A stretch of 64,000 nt of DNA. Source: Anthonomus grandis grandis (lineage: Eukaryota; Arthropoda; Insecta; Coleoptera; Curculionidae). Below are positions 33,596 to 45,029 of this stretch, in pieces. The notes beneath the pieces were generated by a model. The model was not told the DNA's origin, ran no database searches, and saw only the letters and a program-made list of their open reading frames with translations. A program made the position numbers and the translations under genes. The stretch covers positions 9,155,167 through 9,219,166 of the forward strand of contig NC_065547.1 in assembly GCF_022605725.1 (NCBI RefSeq). The letters are read 5' to 3'. Every line of letters starts with the position of its first letter. Position 1 is the stretch's first letter.

Positions 33596-34109
33596 GCTAA
33601 AAAGACCAAAACTAATAAAAAAATATTTCTTATATAAAAAATTATTTAAAAAAAAAAGTTCTAAAAAATTTAATCATAAATTTACAGCGACACTTAAATG
33701 ATTCATTTTACCCATTAAAGTTACCATCTTAGAAAAAAAAATGCTAAAATTCAACAAAAAATAAAATTTACCAAAAATTAAGCACAAATTTGTTTATTAA
33801 TGTCTAATAAACACATTAATTACATTCAAGTAAATAAATATCAATATTGATCACTTCCGCAACCAATCGTTTCCAAAGTTTTGTAAAATACAAAAAAATC
33901 GTTTAACCGGAACATGTCGTTATGGTACTCACGTGTATTTTTTTGAGCAGCGAAACACACCCTACCACATACAAAGACATACTAACGAGGTCATCTCGAT
34001 GCAATAATGTCACTATATGGGGCAGGTCTGCGACGGGATCGACTTTTTTGCGGAAATACCCGATTAATTCATTTTACCCACTATGATTCACTTAACCCCG
34101 TTTGACGGT

Positions 34110-35740
34110 ATATTAAAAAACGCATAAAGAGTTTAGAAACAGTAACATTGTTTATAATTTAAAGTATAATCTATTAATAATAAATATTTATCATGTAAAT
34201 ATTTTTTGACAACGTCACTGGTAAAGATTACTTTTATCGGTAGAATCAACAATGCGATCGAGCGGCGTTGCGATGTTGTTGCCTTTTTCTTTAATATACG
34301 GTATCTACAGTCATTTAGCTTTGAATGTTAATTTCTTTATAGAGTATCTTATCATGTTTTTAAAAAAAAAAGGTTCATATTTTATTAAAGAGGAATAGTA
34401 TTGTTTTGCGCCTGTCAAAATAAGTAAAACTGTAAAATTTTTTGGCATCATTGCATCAGAGATGTTGCAAGCAAACAAACTACCCATAGTTCCACGGTAA
34501 AGCTAATTCTAGCCTTTCAATGTTCTAAGAATATTACTTTTCTAGTACCCTGTAAATACATTTCCCATCAGATCTTTGGGAATGCGTCTTGTATCCTATC
34601 GTTGAACGCACGCAAATATGATTTAGACAGACAAAAAATGCCACGTAGTTTTCTAAACTATTCGAAAAACTTATTTAAAAAGAAAATCTTAAGGACAACA
34701 GTGATACGTCTAACAAATAAGTTACTTCTACGTGATTCTAGTCACATTTATACTTTTACAAAGCTTACAGAGCAGAAAGGAAATATGAAAGTCTATATAT
34801 TTCAACTGGAAATTTCCAGTTGAAATATATAAACTTTGGAAATATGATTAAATAAAGCGACTAGAGCTAGCTAAGCGTCTGGAAATAACAATATATAGAG
34901 TTATAAGAAGATATATAACTCCTCCCCTACAAACTGAAAGCATATCCTTAAGAGGGTATGTTTTCACAATATTAAATTCCTAAATTACATAGATTGATTC
35001 AATAATTATTAGTTTAATAGGAATTCAATGAATATTCTAAAATAATTAAATACCTGTATACCATAATATAACAACAAAAAAATAAACATATCAATATTAA
35101 GTAGTAGTTCACTAGATTCAGAGTTGCCACATTTTTTGATCTGTCAATACAAAAAATATTCAGTGTTCTTCAGACGTGCTTCATAGCTTTAAGCTTTAGT
35201 AGTTACAAGGTGTATAAAACTGTTGTCAAGAGCAACAATATTTTCAGGAAATAGTAATTTAAATATATTCGGCTCGTTTTACCCTAACACATAACGGATT
35301 ATCTCGGGGTATAAGTGGACCGGTTAAACAATGAATTCCTTATCGCCGTATTATTCACTATTTATATTGAGTACCGGTTTAGACGACTCTAACCAGCGGT
35401 TTAAAAACATTTTTGGTTTTTAATGTAATATTGGCTATTATTTTAAAGGGTACTAATTTTTTTTTAAAGGAAATTCTTTTTTATACATCAATAATTTGTT
35501 TTAATATTATTATTTATTAGTGTAACCTAATATTTATTATGATTTAATAAGATAAAAAAGAGGTACAATTGGGTTAAAAATGAATTATAAATTCTGGGAA
35601 ATGTACAAAACCCAAATATAGTGCCGAAAAAATAGGTTAAGAGGATTATGTACGTGAAAGTGATAATTTGCCTTATCGGTTTATATCTTCGGGTGAACGT
35701 CGTTTAGTTTTAAAAGTACAAAATTATTTTAAACAAGAAA
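34110..35740. other. non-coding; contains a 38-bp perfect palindrome
   Basis: No gene recognised. The palindrome at 34794-34831 is listed separately. An open stretch at about 34225-34313 (ITFIGRINNAIERRCDVVAF) has no known domain. Confidence 0.4.
34794..34831. repeat. 38-bp perfect palindrome
   Basis: The left half TATATATTTCAACTGGAAA (34794-34812) is followed directly by its exact complement (34813-34831) with no spacer. It could extrude a cruciform or mark a palindromic insertion junction. Confidence 0.95.
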
Positions 35741-35743
35741 AAA

Positions 35744-36672
35744 ATGGAGCCATTGACATCTGTTTTGGCAGTAAAGAAGCGGACATGTGATGCATGCCTG
35801 ATCTCAAGAAGCACTTTACATAAGATTTGCAATATGGACGAAGAAGAATTCAACAAACCAAATAAAAGAATCCGTCGGCATCCAAAAAGTCTGGACCTAC
35901 CCCAAACAATTAAGGGCAAAATTTGATCCATTATTTATAACTATGTATCAAAGTAAACAACACGTGACAATGGCTGCCGTACTACAATTGATAAAGGACT
36001 TTGCGACATTAGTTTAACTAGTTTGGCAAAAGTTCTAAAGAATTTGAGATTTCGTTACAAAAAGTCGATTAATCGGACAGTAATGTGGTAGCTTTCACAT
36101 GTACTAACAAAAAGACTGAATTTTCTGAGAAAATATCTAAAAAATAAAAACTCGGAAGATCCCAAACAATTTGTGTTTTTAGACAAAATGTGGATTTTTG
36201 TCAAGGGAAACTCATCAAAATCATCATGGCAAGATACATTGTGCTACATGCAGGAAATGGCTTGAAATGCTTGGACAACGCCTCATACCATGCCAGAGTG
36301 GAAGGGAAATTTCCAATTAGCAGTTGGAAAAAAGAGGAAACAAAAACGTGGCTAGAGCAAAAAAATATTGCTCATCACGATATATTTTTAAAGGCTGATT
36401 TGCTGCAGAGATGTAAAACGTACAGGTATAATAAGAAGACGGCATGAAGTCCTGCGTTTAACGCCTTATTACTGCCAATATAATCCAATTGAGTTGATTT
36501 GGGGCATAGCAAAAAATTATTATAAGCACGCTTCCAAAACAACCGATGAAGCCAGTGTCCTTAATTTATGGAAAGAATCCTTACATATAAAGGAAGAAAC
36601 ATGGAGAAATTGTATAAATCACCCAGAAAAAATTATAGCTGAAAACTATCAAACCGAGCAAAAACGACTTTA
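35744..36672 (+). pseudogene. Sailor-like IS630-type transposase, degraded
   Basis: Same family as 24555-25925 but older and on the opposite strand. An N-terminal fragment (STLHKICNMDEEEFNKPNKR) is followed by shifted pieces. The first catalytic block reads QFVFLDKMWIF where the family has LDETWI. Then comes LDNASYHARVEGKFPISSWK (second D), KNIAHHDIFLKADLLQRCKT, and after a shift VLRLTPYYCQYNPIELIWGI (E), with a C-terminal part to the stop at 36671. At least three frame changes. Confidence 0.8.
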
Positions 36673-36679
36673 GTTAGAG

Positions 36680-37815
36680 AGACTTTCGTTAATGTTACAA
36701 TTTTTTAATGTTTTTTTGCTGTTTATGTTGCTCTGTTTATATTTTTTAACATTTTTTTTAAATATAATAAGTCTTTTTAGCCTATTTAGGTCTTTTTTTA
36801 TTATTTTAGTAAGAAATAAATATTACTTACACTCATAGAAATTAATACTAATACCCATCAAATTAAAAAAAAATCTTATAAAAATGTAAATTAAAAAATT
36901 ATTTGAGAGCCACTGGTTTTTTAACCGGAGAACTTTTATTACTTATGTGTTAAGATCAAGCGTGCCGACTATACTGAAGGTTTTTACAATATAAGGAAGT
37001 TTTAAATTTCTCTACTTTTGTCCGTGATAGTGTAAGAGTTTGTGTGTATTATTTTTTGTCGCGTGACAAAAACTAGTTTTATAAAGAAACCTCTCAGCTA
37101 CAAACTTTGTTTAAATTATTGTAATAAGGGGAAGAAAGAAAGAAGATGCTTACTTCCGCATTCGTCATTATTGAAAAATCTATGGAATAAGCACGGCTAA
37201 AAAAACAAATATCTGATATAGGTTATGCACGTATTCGGAAACCTCTCAAAATTTTTAGCGACTTTTCTGGCCCTTTGAAAGCATTTTCAGCATTTTATTT
37301 GTGAAATTAAAATGAGAGTTCCATGTTACATCAATCTTCTACGGAGAGTTAAATTAATTAAAAAGTTTTTTGTTGTGTTTACTTTGATAAACGCGAAAAC
37401 TGATTAGTTTTTCGGGGCTAAAAAACAATTGGATGTAAAATAAATAAATCCGAAAATGTCAAAGTTTCTAGAAACCATCCATAGAACTTTCCATACTATT
37501 TTCAGGCCATTTTCACTCGTCTCTCAAGCCAATTAAAGCGCATTTCCTAATAAATAAAACCAAACTTTTTCAACTGAGAACTCTCCTCCATGCCCTCAGA
37601 AAGTCCGTGTCTGAAAATAATCCTGTTCACGTCGCGTAACTCCACATAAATCATCCCCCCAGAAGATCCAAAATTGAGCAATTTACGCTGACACAGCAGC
37701 GATATTGGCACAAATGGCTTGACATATTAGCCTAACATCACTTCTCGAAAATAAACGGATTTCTTATACGGGTTGGGCCGTTAATACCCCTATATTTTAC
37801 TCTATGGGTTAAATC
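36680..37815. other. no gene recognised; intron side of the GPCR TM5 exon
   Basis: AT-rich to about 37540, then slightly GC-richer and apparently single-copy up to the exon donor at 37815. No second exon could be supported. Confidence 0.4.
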
Positions 37816-37819
37816 TTAC

Positions 37820-37914
37820 CTGCTGGGCACACGCAGATTCGTTATTATCGAACGGGGGTAGGGAGGAGCAGAGCGTTTTGCCCATCAAGGAGTATGCGAT
37901 CGTCATTATGCAAC
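37820..37914 (-). CDS. class-A GPCR exon, end of TM5 and intracellular loop 3
   Basis: A 95-nt exon, too short for an ORF scan. Its acceptor is TTTTTTCTTAAATTTCAG and its donor CAG/GTAAG. After two bases completing a split codon it encodes CIMTIAYSLMGKTLCSSLPP then FDNNESACAQQ. The first half is the intracellular end of TM5 with its conserved tyrosine (MTIAYSLM); the second is the start of loop 3. It ends in phase 0, as the TM6-7 exon at 18838-19128 begins, on the same strand and in the right order. No stop and clean splice signals. I infer they are consecutive exons of one receptor gene. Confidence 0.75.
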
Positions 37915-38645
37915 CTGAAATTTAAGAAAAAACGATTTAGAAAGATACAAATAATTGAATACTTGTGGTATTCTTACAAATTATATGATACTGTATATCG
38001 CAACCTATTTATGATTATATTTTCTTTTATGTTTCCATACCACATACCGCACGTGTAGCTTTTAATATTTTTTACTAGTAAAATGACCCTTTAACATGGC
38101 GATACTACCAGTGCCACAATAGGGTCAATTGGGGTAATTGTGGACGATTTTTAGTACTTATTATTACACAATATTTTAATATGTATTTTAGATACCACCT
38201 AGCTTAGTATGTATCATGCAATATTTACTGGCAGTTTTCTGTAATTACAAAAGATTTTTAGGCTTAAAAAATATATTCCACATAGTTGCCGTTTAAATTT
38301 CCTATTTCATATTTGTTCAATTGATTACTATATAGGTAAAATTATTGGGGCAATTGTAAACTAACATATATGGTTACTTCTTAGTGAGATATAATTTTCA
38401 TATAAGTCATGTTTATATTTATTCCAATAAATTGTAAAGTTATAGGGAAAGCTTAAAGTTATAGCTCTTCGAAATTACGTACATAAAAAAAGAACTAACA
38501 TTCAATAAAATATGTCTTAAGTTTAATTCTGAAAATTTGTTCGAATTTATGTTCATTGAGTTTGTGCTTTGCTCAAAAATTCTTAGCATGTATATATTGC
38601 GCTCCGTCGAATAACATTACGCAATTTAATCACAAACTAGAAGAC
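37915..38645. other. no gene recognised
   Basis: AT-rich. The expected upstream GPCR exons (TM1-TM4) were not found here. Confidence 0.4.
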
Positions 38646-40272
38646 TTACTATTTTAACTCCACTATACGAACAAATCATTATCACTGGAGACATAAACAT
38701 AAATCCCTTACAAAATTCAGTACGCACTTCAAATTTAAAAAACATCTTAGATAACTTCAGTCTCATTCAACTAAATGATAGGTCTACTAGGATTAATAAT
38801 CACTTTGCAACTCTAATAGATCTAATAATTACAAGCTCGAATCTAGAAGCCATAAATAGTATCTCTGTCGAAATTTCTGAAGAAATAACAGATCATAATT
38901 TAACTTACGTAACTATTAACCTGCCCAAACTGATAGCAAAACCTGGATTGACATATCTTAGAAATTATAATGATATTGATCTAAATAAATTTAATCAAGA
39001 TGCAATAACTATACTGTGGCAACAAATATACAGAACACCAAATATTAATAATAAGATTGAACTGCTTAACACACATATTAACAATTTGATAAATAAACAT
39101 GCTTCGTTAGAAATAAAACGAATTAAGGAGAGACAGTTCACCTCTTGGATTACTCAAAATATTAGGCTGTTAATGAAATTTCGCGATAAAGTTAGACGAG
39201 CCTACAATAAGAACAGAACTCAACCCAAGCAGTATTACCGAGAGTTAAGAAATTATACTAGACATGCAATATAAAGAGAAAAGGCCGCTTATTTTAACGA
39301 ACTTTCTTTAAAGAAAGGAAAAGAATTTTGGCAAACAGCTAAGAAATTAAAATTAACTAACAAGAATACTAATCATGATGTGCCACCTCATTTTAAAAAC
39401 CCTTCTGAAATAAATAAACATTTTTTATCAAGTATACATATTGGCGCCACGACATCTGATGAGAAAATAAATTTCTATCTTTCTAATAAATGATAATGAA
39501 TGATAATACAGGACGAAGTTTTGATTGTACACTTATAAACTTAGATACGATTGAAAGACTCAAGGATGGAATTTCGGGTAGAGATCTTCAAATATGCCTT
39601 CCATACATAATAGGTCCTTTAGCAAATATAATAAATACATGTTTATTGCAGGCTGTATTTCCAGATATCTGAAAGAAGGGCATAGTTAGGCTGATTCCAA
39701 AAACTGCAGAACTGGCTAGTCTTAACGACCTTAGACCTATCAGCATACTACCGGCTATGTCAAAAGTTATTGAAAAATGATGCTTGCGAAACTGCAGTAC
39801 TTTAATTTTTCCAAACCCGTAATACACTTTTTTTCAAATTTTTTGCTTAATAGAGCGTATTCTGTGTCAATTGCAACTGAATCCGGGGTAAACAAATCAA
39901 AGTACAAGCTAATAACAAAAGGCGTCCCCCAAGGATCAATTCTATCTGCACTTTTATTTTCTATTTAAATAGCAGACATGCATAGCTATCTTTTTTATAG
40001 CACACTACATCAATATGCAGACGATTCGCAACTTTATATGTCAATTAACCGTGAAGATCTGACAGACTGTAATCTTAAAATAAATCAAGATTTAACGAGA
40101 ATATTTAATTATGCCAATGATCATAATGTTAACATCAATGCTACGAAATCCCAGGCAATTCTTATAAGCCAAAGTAAACAAGCAAGAGAGTACCTGAAAA
40201 ATAATATGTCAATTATCTTAAATAACGAACCCATTCATTTTAAATCGGAAGTGCAAAACCTGGGCATAATTA
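38646..40272 (+). pseudogene. older LINE ORF2, 5' part (EN end to RT palm)
   Basis: EN part: IIITGDININPLQNS, RINNHFATLIDLIITSSNLE, and ITDHNLTYV in place of SDH. Then the linker 38948-39274 and a stop. RT fragments: KGIVRLIPKTAELASLNDLR with PISILPAMSKVIEK (fingers), a deletion near 39775, then KGVPQGSILSALLF and LHQYADDSQLYMSI with the catalytic YADD. The last frame reads SEVQNLGII and stops at the foreign insertion. Several stops and one internal deletion of about 50 codons. Confidence 0.85.
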
Positions 40273-40273
40273 A

Positions 40274-40441
40274 CTAACTCCACTAACCTACCAGCTTTTT
40301 AAAAAGGCGAAACTACAACTAAAAAATCACGGTTTTAAATATATTTGGCATAGGAATGGTAATATTTTAGCTAGAAAAAGTGATAATGATGATTTAATCG
40401 TAATTAAAAATGAAAGCTTTCTGGAAGAACTACTTAATTAA
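40274..40441 (+). pseudogene. LINE ORF1 C-terminus (truncated)
   Basis: Reads LFKKAKLQLKNHGFKYIWHR then NGNILARKSDNDDLIVIKNE to a stop at 40439-40441, the C-terminal nucleic-acid-binding part of the FP25K-like ORF1 protein of jockey/CR1-type LINEs. The N-terminus is missing because of 5' truncation at insertion. The stop lies 62 bases before the ORF2 ATG. Confidence 0.7.
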
Positions 40442-40503
40442 TCTAATAATTTTCCTTTATTTTCTCTATTAATTTATTTGTTATTTACTCCTTTCACTTT
40501 GCA

Positions 40504-43316
40504 ATGGATTCTTTAGGAAAATATCTTAAAATCGGTCATTTGAATGTAAGATCCCTGCTGCCTAGTATCAAGGACGTACAAAATTATTTACTGGCTTTAA
40601 ACCTAGACATTTTGGCGATTTCGGAGAGCTGGCTAGGAGTAAGTGTATCTGACGAGGAAATTTATATCGATGGCTACCATTTTTATAGAGTTGACAGAGG
40701 GATTAGAGGGGGTGGAGTAGGAGCTTATGTAAAAGATAATTTACAGGTTGATAAAATTAATGTAGTAGACTCCAACGCATCATTGGAACAAATGTGGCTT
40801 ACAATTAAATTTAAAGTAATCACCCTCGGTGTGGGTATTTTTTATAGACCTCCAAAATATAATGTAATTGATGCACTTAATATTTTAGAAAATTCAGTCG
40901 GGTTTATAATGCCCTTGTGTGACGAATTGGTACTGTTGGGGGATATTAATATTAATTTATTACGTCATAACAAAATTAGTAACGATTTTGATAATTTTTT
41001 GGAATCTTTTAATTTTAAACAAATGGTTATTAATCCAACTAGAATTTCAGCATCTGACCCTAGCTTACTAGATGTTATTATTCTCTCCAATGAAAATTTA
41101 TTGATAGGGCCGGTATATCACAAGGATTTGCATGATATTTCTGATCATCAATTAATATACTGCTTAATTAATACGGTACCTTCCACCATTCCTAAGTATA
41201 TTGAATCCCGAAATTTTAAGTATTTTGATTCTGATCGATTTCACACTGATTTGTGCAACTACAACTGGTCAAATATTTTAGACTACGATAACGTTGAGGA
41301 CAAGCTACAGTTTTTTACTGACTTAATAGTTGCTCTATTTGATATACATGCCCCTAAGCGTAGGTTTAAAGTCACCAAACCCAAATCACCTTGGTTTACA
41401 GATGTTCTAAAGTTAATGAAGGCTGAAAGAAATAAAACTTTGTCAAAGTATAAAAAATCTCGTGAGATCAAAGACTGGGAGGTCTATAAAACCTTAAGAA
41501 ATATGTTTACCCAGGCTGCCGCAGCGAAAAGAAAGCCTATCTAGAATATGTGACAAGCAGCAAAAATGATAAGTTGATGTGGCAATCTATAAATCAATTA
41601 AATGTTTACAATAAAACAAAAAATAATTTTAACTTACCATTAAACTTAAATAGCCCAGACAAGATTAATAATTTTTTTATTGAGTCAGTACGCAAAATAT
41701 GTCCCACTGTCGACCAAGACACAATAAATTACTATAATACAAACCGCGGGACTAATGGCAGGTTTAAGTTAAATCTTGTTACTGAAAAGGATGTTGAAAG
41801 TGCTCTATCCCAACTAAGATCGAATGCTGCTGGCGCTGATGGCATAACTCTTTCCATGCTTAGACTATGCTGTCCTCTTGTTATTCCATTTTCGACCAAT
41901 ATATTCAATACATCAATAGAAACGGGTGTTTTTCCATCTCAGTGGAAGACAGCTATTGTTGTTCCTATACCAAAAACTCCAGGTGTAAAACAACTGTCAG
42001 ATTTGAGGCCAATTAGCCTTTTGAGTGTTTTGTCTAAGGTATATGAGCGGCTTATATATAAGCAAATGCTGCTTTATTTTCACGAAAATCATTTACTTTT
42101 TGAGGGCCAGTCTGGTTTTCGTAAGGGATTTAGTACAGCAACGGCCCTGCTCAATATTCTTGATAACATAATTAAGGCATCAGATCGTGGATATACGTCC
42201 GCGGTTGTGTTTCTCGACTTTAGCAAGGCATTCGATACTTTGGATCCAAAACTTTTTCGAGCAAAGCTGAAATATTATGGTTTTGAAGAAATAACTTTAG
42301 ATTTGCTCGGGGACTATTTGGAGGGGAGATGGCAGCGTGTGTCTTTAAATAATAATAAATCTGAAAGTCTTCGCGTGGAGAGGGGTGTGCCACAAGGATC
42401 AATACTGGGGCCACTGTTGTTTATTATTTTTACAGCGGACATGTGGAAATCTGTTAGAGGCTGCAACCTAAGTCAGTATGCTGATGACACCCAAATAGGA
42501 GCAGAATTCTCAAAAAATAATTTTAAGGCGGCTGAAGACAGACTTAATGAAACGCTAAATAGTATATTAACATATTCAAATAATAACGGTTTAAAGTTAA
42601 ATCCCAATAAATCCGCAGTAATGTTCTTTGGGCCAAATACCGGGTGGGCTAAATCGAATATAAAAATTTAAATGGGTGGTGTTGATATACCAGTGGTTGC
42701 AGAGTACAAGAACTTGGGAGTTTGGTTCGATGAAAAATTAAGATTTAGGGGACATATTTCAAGGGTTAAACAAAAATCCTATTTTTCATTGCGTAATTTA
42801 TATAAAAGCAGGCACTTTCTCAACTTCGGTATAAAGAAGCAGTTATGTGAGACCCTGGTTTTGTCCCAGTGCAACTACTGCAACTTTGTCTATGGCCCTT
42901 GTCTTGATATGAGTATTAAGTACAAGTTACAAAAAATACAAAACTCCTGCATAAGACTTATTTTTAATCTGCGCTTAAAAGATCACGTCAGCCATAGACT
43001 AAAGGAGCTTCAGTGGTTAAGTATTGAGGACAGACAGCAGCTTCATTTTGCTTCTTTTCTTCATAGGATGCTCAAAACTGAATCGCCAAACTATCTATTT
43101 GCAAAAATTACACCTAGATCAAGCCTTCATAACCGAGATACTAGATATAGAGACTATTATGAAATTCCAAGGCATAAGGGAAGCTTCTTTAAATCTTGCT
43201 TTAGCTATACTTCTGTTAATTTATTAAATCATTTGCCTGGAAACATAAAAATGTTTAATCAATCAACTTCGACTTTTAAAAAGAAGTATAAAAGTTACCT
43301 TTTTTCTAAATACTAA
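40504..43316 (+). pseudogene. LINE ORF2: AP-endonuclease and reverse transcriptase
   Basis: ATG at 40504 gives MDSLGKYLKIGHLNVRSLLP. EN domain: LDILAISESWL, VGIFYRPPKYN, LVLLGDININLL and DISDHQLIYCL, all key EN motifs. After a one-base frameshift at about 41535, RT begins: AVVFLDFSKAFDTLDP, ERGVPQGSILGPLLF and LSQYADDTQIGAEF (YADD catalytic box), then the thumb. A nonsense TAA at 42669 precedes MGGVDIPVVAEYKNLGVWFD. The C-terminal domain runs to 43316 (KSYLFSKY). About 935 codons overall, a normal length. Two lesions only. Confidence 0.93.
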
Positions 43317-43680
43317 TCACTTTATTTATTTATTTTTTTCTTGATTAATCACTTGTTTTTGTCTTGTGGATTCTGGAGAGAATTTTGCCTTATTTTTTTT
43401 TGCTTTTGATTTACTTTTGTCTGGTAGACTAGAGACTATTTTGTGTTATTAGAGACTATTTTTTATTTTGATTTACTTTTTGTTTTGTAGATTTTTTAGG
43501 GACAATTTTCAGTTGTATTTTCTATTTATTTAAATATTTAATTTACCTTACTGTATGTTTCGACGTTGTTGTAATTATTGAAATCTTATACTTTGTTTTT
43601 GCTATGAATACTCGGCTAGCAACAGCTGTGCTGAATCTCACCGAGTATAAAATAAAGTCGTTTTTTTTTATTTATAATTA

Positions 43681-44262
43681 TTGACGAAACAACAAAGTTT
43701 GAAACACACATCAACAATAAATTAAAAGTAGTTTACTATTGCCTAAAAAATGTATATCACCTAAAAAACTGCCTATCCTTAAAAATTAAATACTTCCTTT
43801 GTGACACTCTAATCTTATCATTATTTGATTATGGAGATGTGGTATACTCCGACTCTATAACAAGTTTATATAAAAAAAAATCAGAAATTACAAAACACAT
43901 GCATGAGATTCTCTTTTAACATCCCCAATTGTGATCATATAACTCCACATCTAGATAATAACAAAATTTTAACCATGGAGAATAGAAGAAAGCTTCATAT
44001 GTACTGCTTTGTCTATAGAATAATCAAGACTGGGAAACCGGAGTATCTGCATGACTGTTTAATGCTACTATCACATACTGCTCATGAAACTAGAAATATT
44101 AATCTATATAGAGTTCCTCTTCACCGGACAACAAACTTTTAAAAATCATTTACATATAGGGCGTGTAAGATTTGGAATGACCTTCCAAATACAATTGAAA
44201 ATTTTACATTAAATAGTTTTAAAAAGCATGTGAAATTAATGCTCCTGCAGGCTCAACTATAG
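43681..44262 (+). pseudogene. older LINE ORF2, 3' part
   Basis: Continues the frame lost at 40272: IDETTKFETHINNKLKVVYY, then SLFDYGDVVYSDSI. After a shift at about 43900, MENRRKLHMYCFVYRIIKTG follows, ending RACKIWNDLPNTIENFTLNS and FKKHVKLMLLQAQL. This is the thumb and C-terminal domain of a jockey/CR1-type RT. Confidence 0.83.
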
Positions 44263-45029
44263 GCTCGCAACTAACTAATATGTAAATGTATGCTGAAACT
44301 AAATGTACATACATTTTTGTTTTACTCTTGTCTTTGGTTTTTCTTCTCTCTGTCTTTTTAATAATAAAGGTGCACGCATTCGCTTTTTGACCTAAAATAT
44401 ATACAAGTAAACATTATCAAAAATTGTCTGGACCGTCCATCATCCGTCTCCCGCCATTCGATGTTTCCTCCGTCTCCCTCTAGCCTCAGGCTTATAATTA
44501 ATTATTATGGAAAAAATATATTATAAATAAAAATATAATAAAATATTAATTACTTTTATTGATTCTTAGCACACACTCGTGCAAATCTGTTGTTATTCTT
44601 TCTGTAATAATTTATTTAGTTTGATGATTTTTTTAAAATTAGTTTCCTTATCAATTAACTTTAAGTTGACGGGTTTGTCCCACTCTTGGCTTCTTTTGTC
44701 AGTAGCTGAAGAGTAACGGTTGTTGAAAATCGCGGGACAGACCTTTTTGCCGGGAGAAGATGGAATTTAAATTATTAAATATTATATTATCTTTATTTTG
44801 TTTCTAGGGATGTATTGACTCTTTATGGCAAATAAATTACATTTGATTTGATTTGAAATGCAAATAAAATGTCGCAATTCTGTCTTCCTTATACTTTTGT
44901 TTGTTCTAACTAATTAAATTAGTTATACAAAAAGAAGCTTTATTCTACAATAGTGTACAAAAAAAACTTATAAACTGTTTTTTTCTTAAATAGGAACTTC
45001 AGCTCAAACATTTTACAGGATTCTCCTTC

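Larger units (their letters stand above)
31236..34108 (-). mobile_element. pogo/Tigger-type DNA transposon, nearly intact
   Basis: The ends CCGTCAAATGGGGTTAAGTG (31236) and CCGTCAAACGGGGTTAAGTG (complement of the right end, 34108) are flanked by TA at 31234-31235 and 34109-34110, the pogo target. Subterminal repeats of a GGTAAARTGAATCA-like motif occur four times at the left and three at the right. The 2873-bp element carries one transposase gene on the minus strand, broken by a single small duplication. High integrity and near-identical TIRs suggest recent activity. Confidence 0.95.
19129..37819 (-). other. large transposon-filled intron of the GPCR gene
   Basis: Interval between the acceptor of the TM6-7 exon and the donor of the TM5 exon. 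The phases match (0/0), and the join gives a plausible third intracellular loop (NNESACAQQ then RIRVMKSRKRV). No other GPCR exon was seen inside. It contains the Harbinger, mariner, Sailor and pogo elements listed separately. Confidence 0.65.
40273..43673 (+). mobile_element. younger jockey/CR1-like LINE, 5'-truncated, ATAATTA target duplication
   Basis: Flanked by ATAATTA at 40266-40272 and 43674-43680. Holds the end of ORF1, complete ORF2 and a 3' UTR with AATAAA near 43652, ending in a T-run rather than poly(A). Truncated inside ORF1. Only one frameshift and one nonsense change in ORF2, so it is much younger than the host LINE. Confidence 0.93.
38646..44860 (+). mobile_element. jockey/CR1-like LINE, split by a younger LINE
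   Basis: The older LINE occupies 38646-40272 and 43681-about 44860. Before the break: endonuclease end, connection and RT. After it: RT thumb and C-terminal part, then a 3' UTR ending in ATTTGATTTGATTTGA (about 44838-44854), the short-repeat tail common in CR1/L2-like LINEs. The insertion at 40273-43673 is flanked by ATAATTA on both sides. Confidence 0.85.

Noticed and set aside
34225..34313. Open CpG-containing stretch ending in CAG, exon-like
   Set aside because: No acceptor in the right place and no homology recognised.
34602..34823. 73-codon frame running into the palindrome
   Set aside because: No recognisable domain; ends within the palindrome; probably chance.
37560..37700. Possible additional GPCR exon next to the TM5 exon
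   Set aside because: An acceptor-like TTTTCAG is present on the minus strand, but the translation shows no transmembrane or receptor motif.
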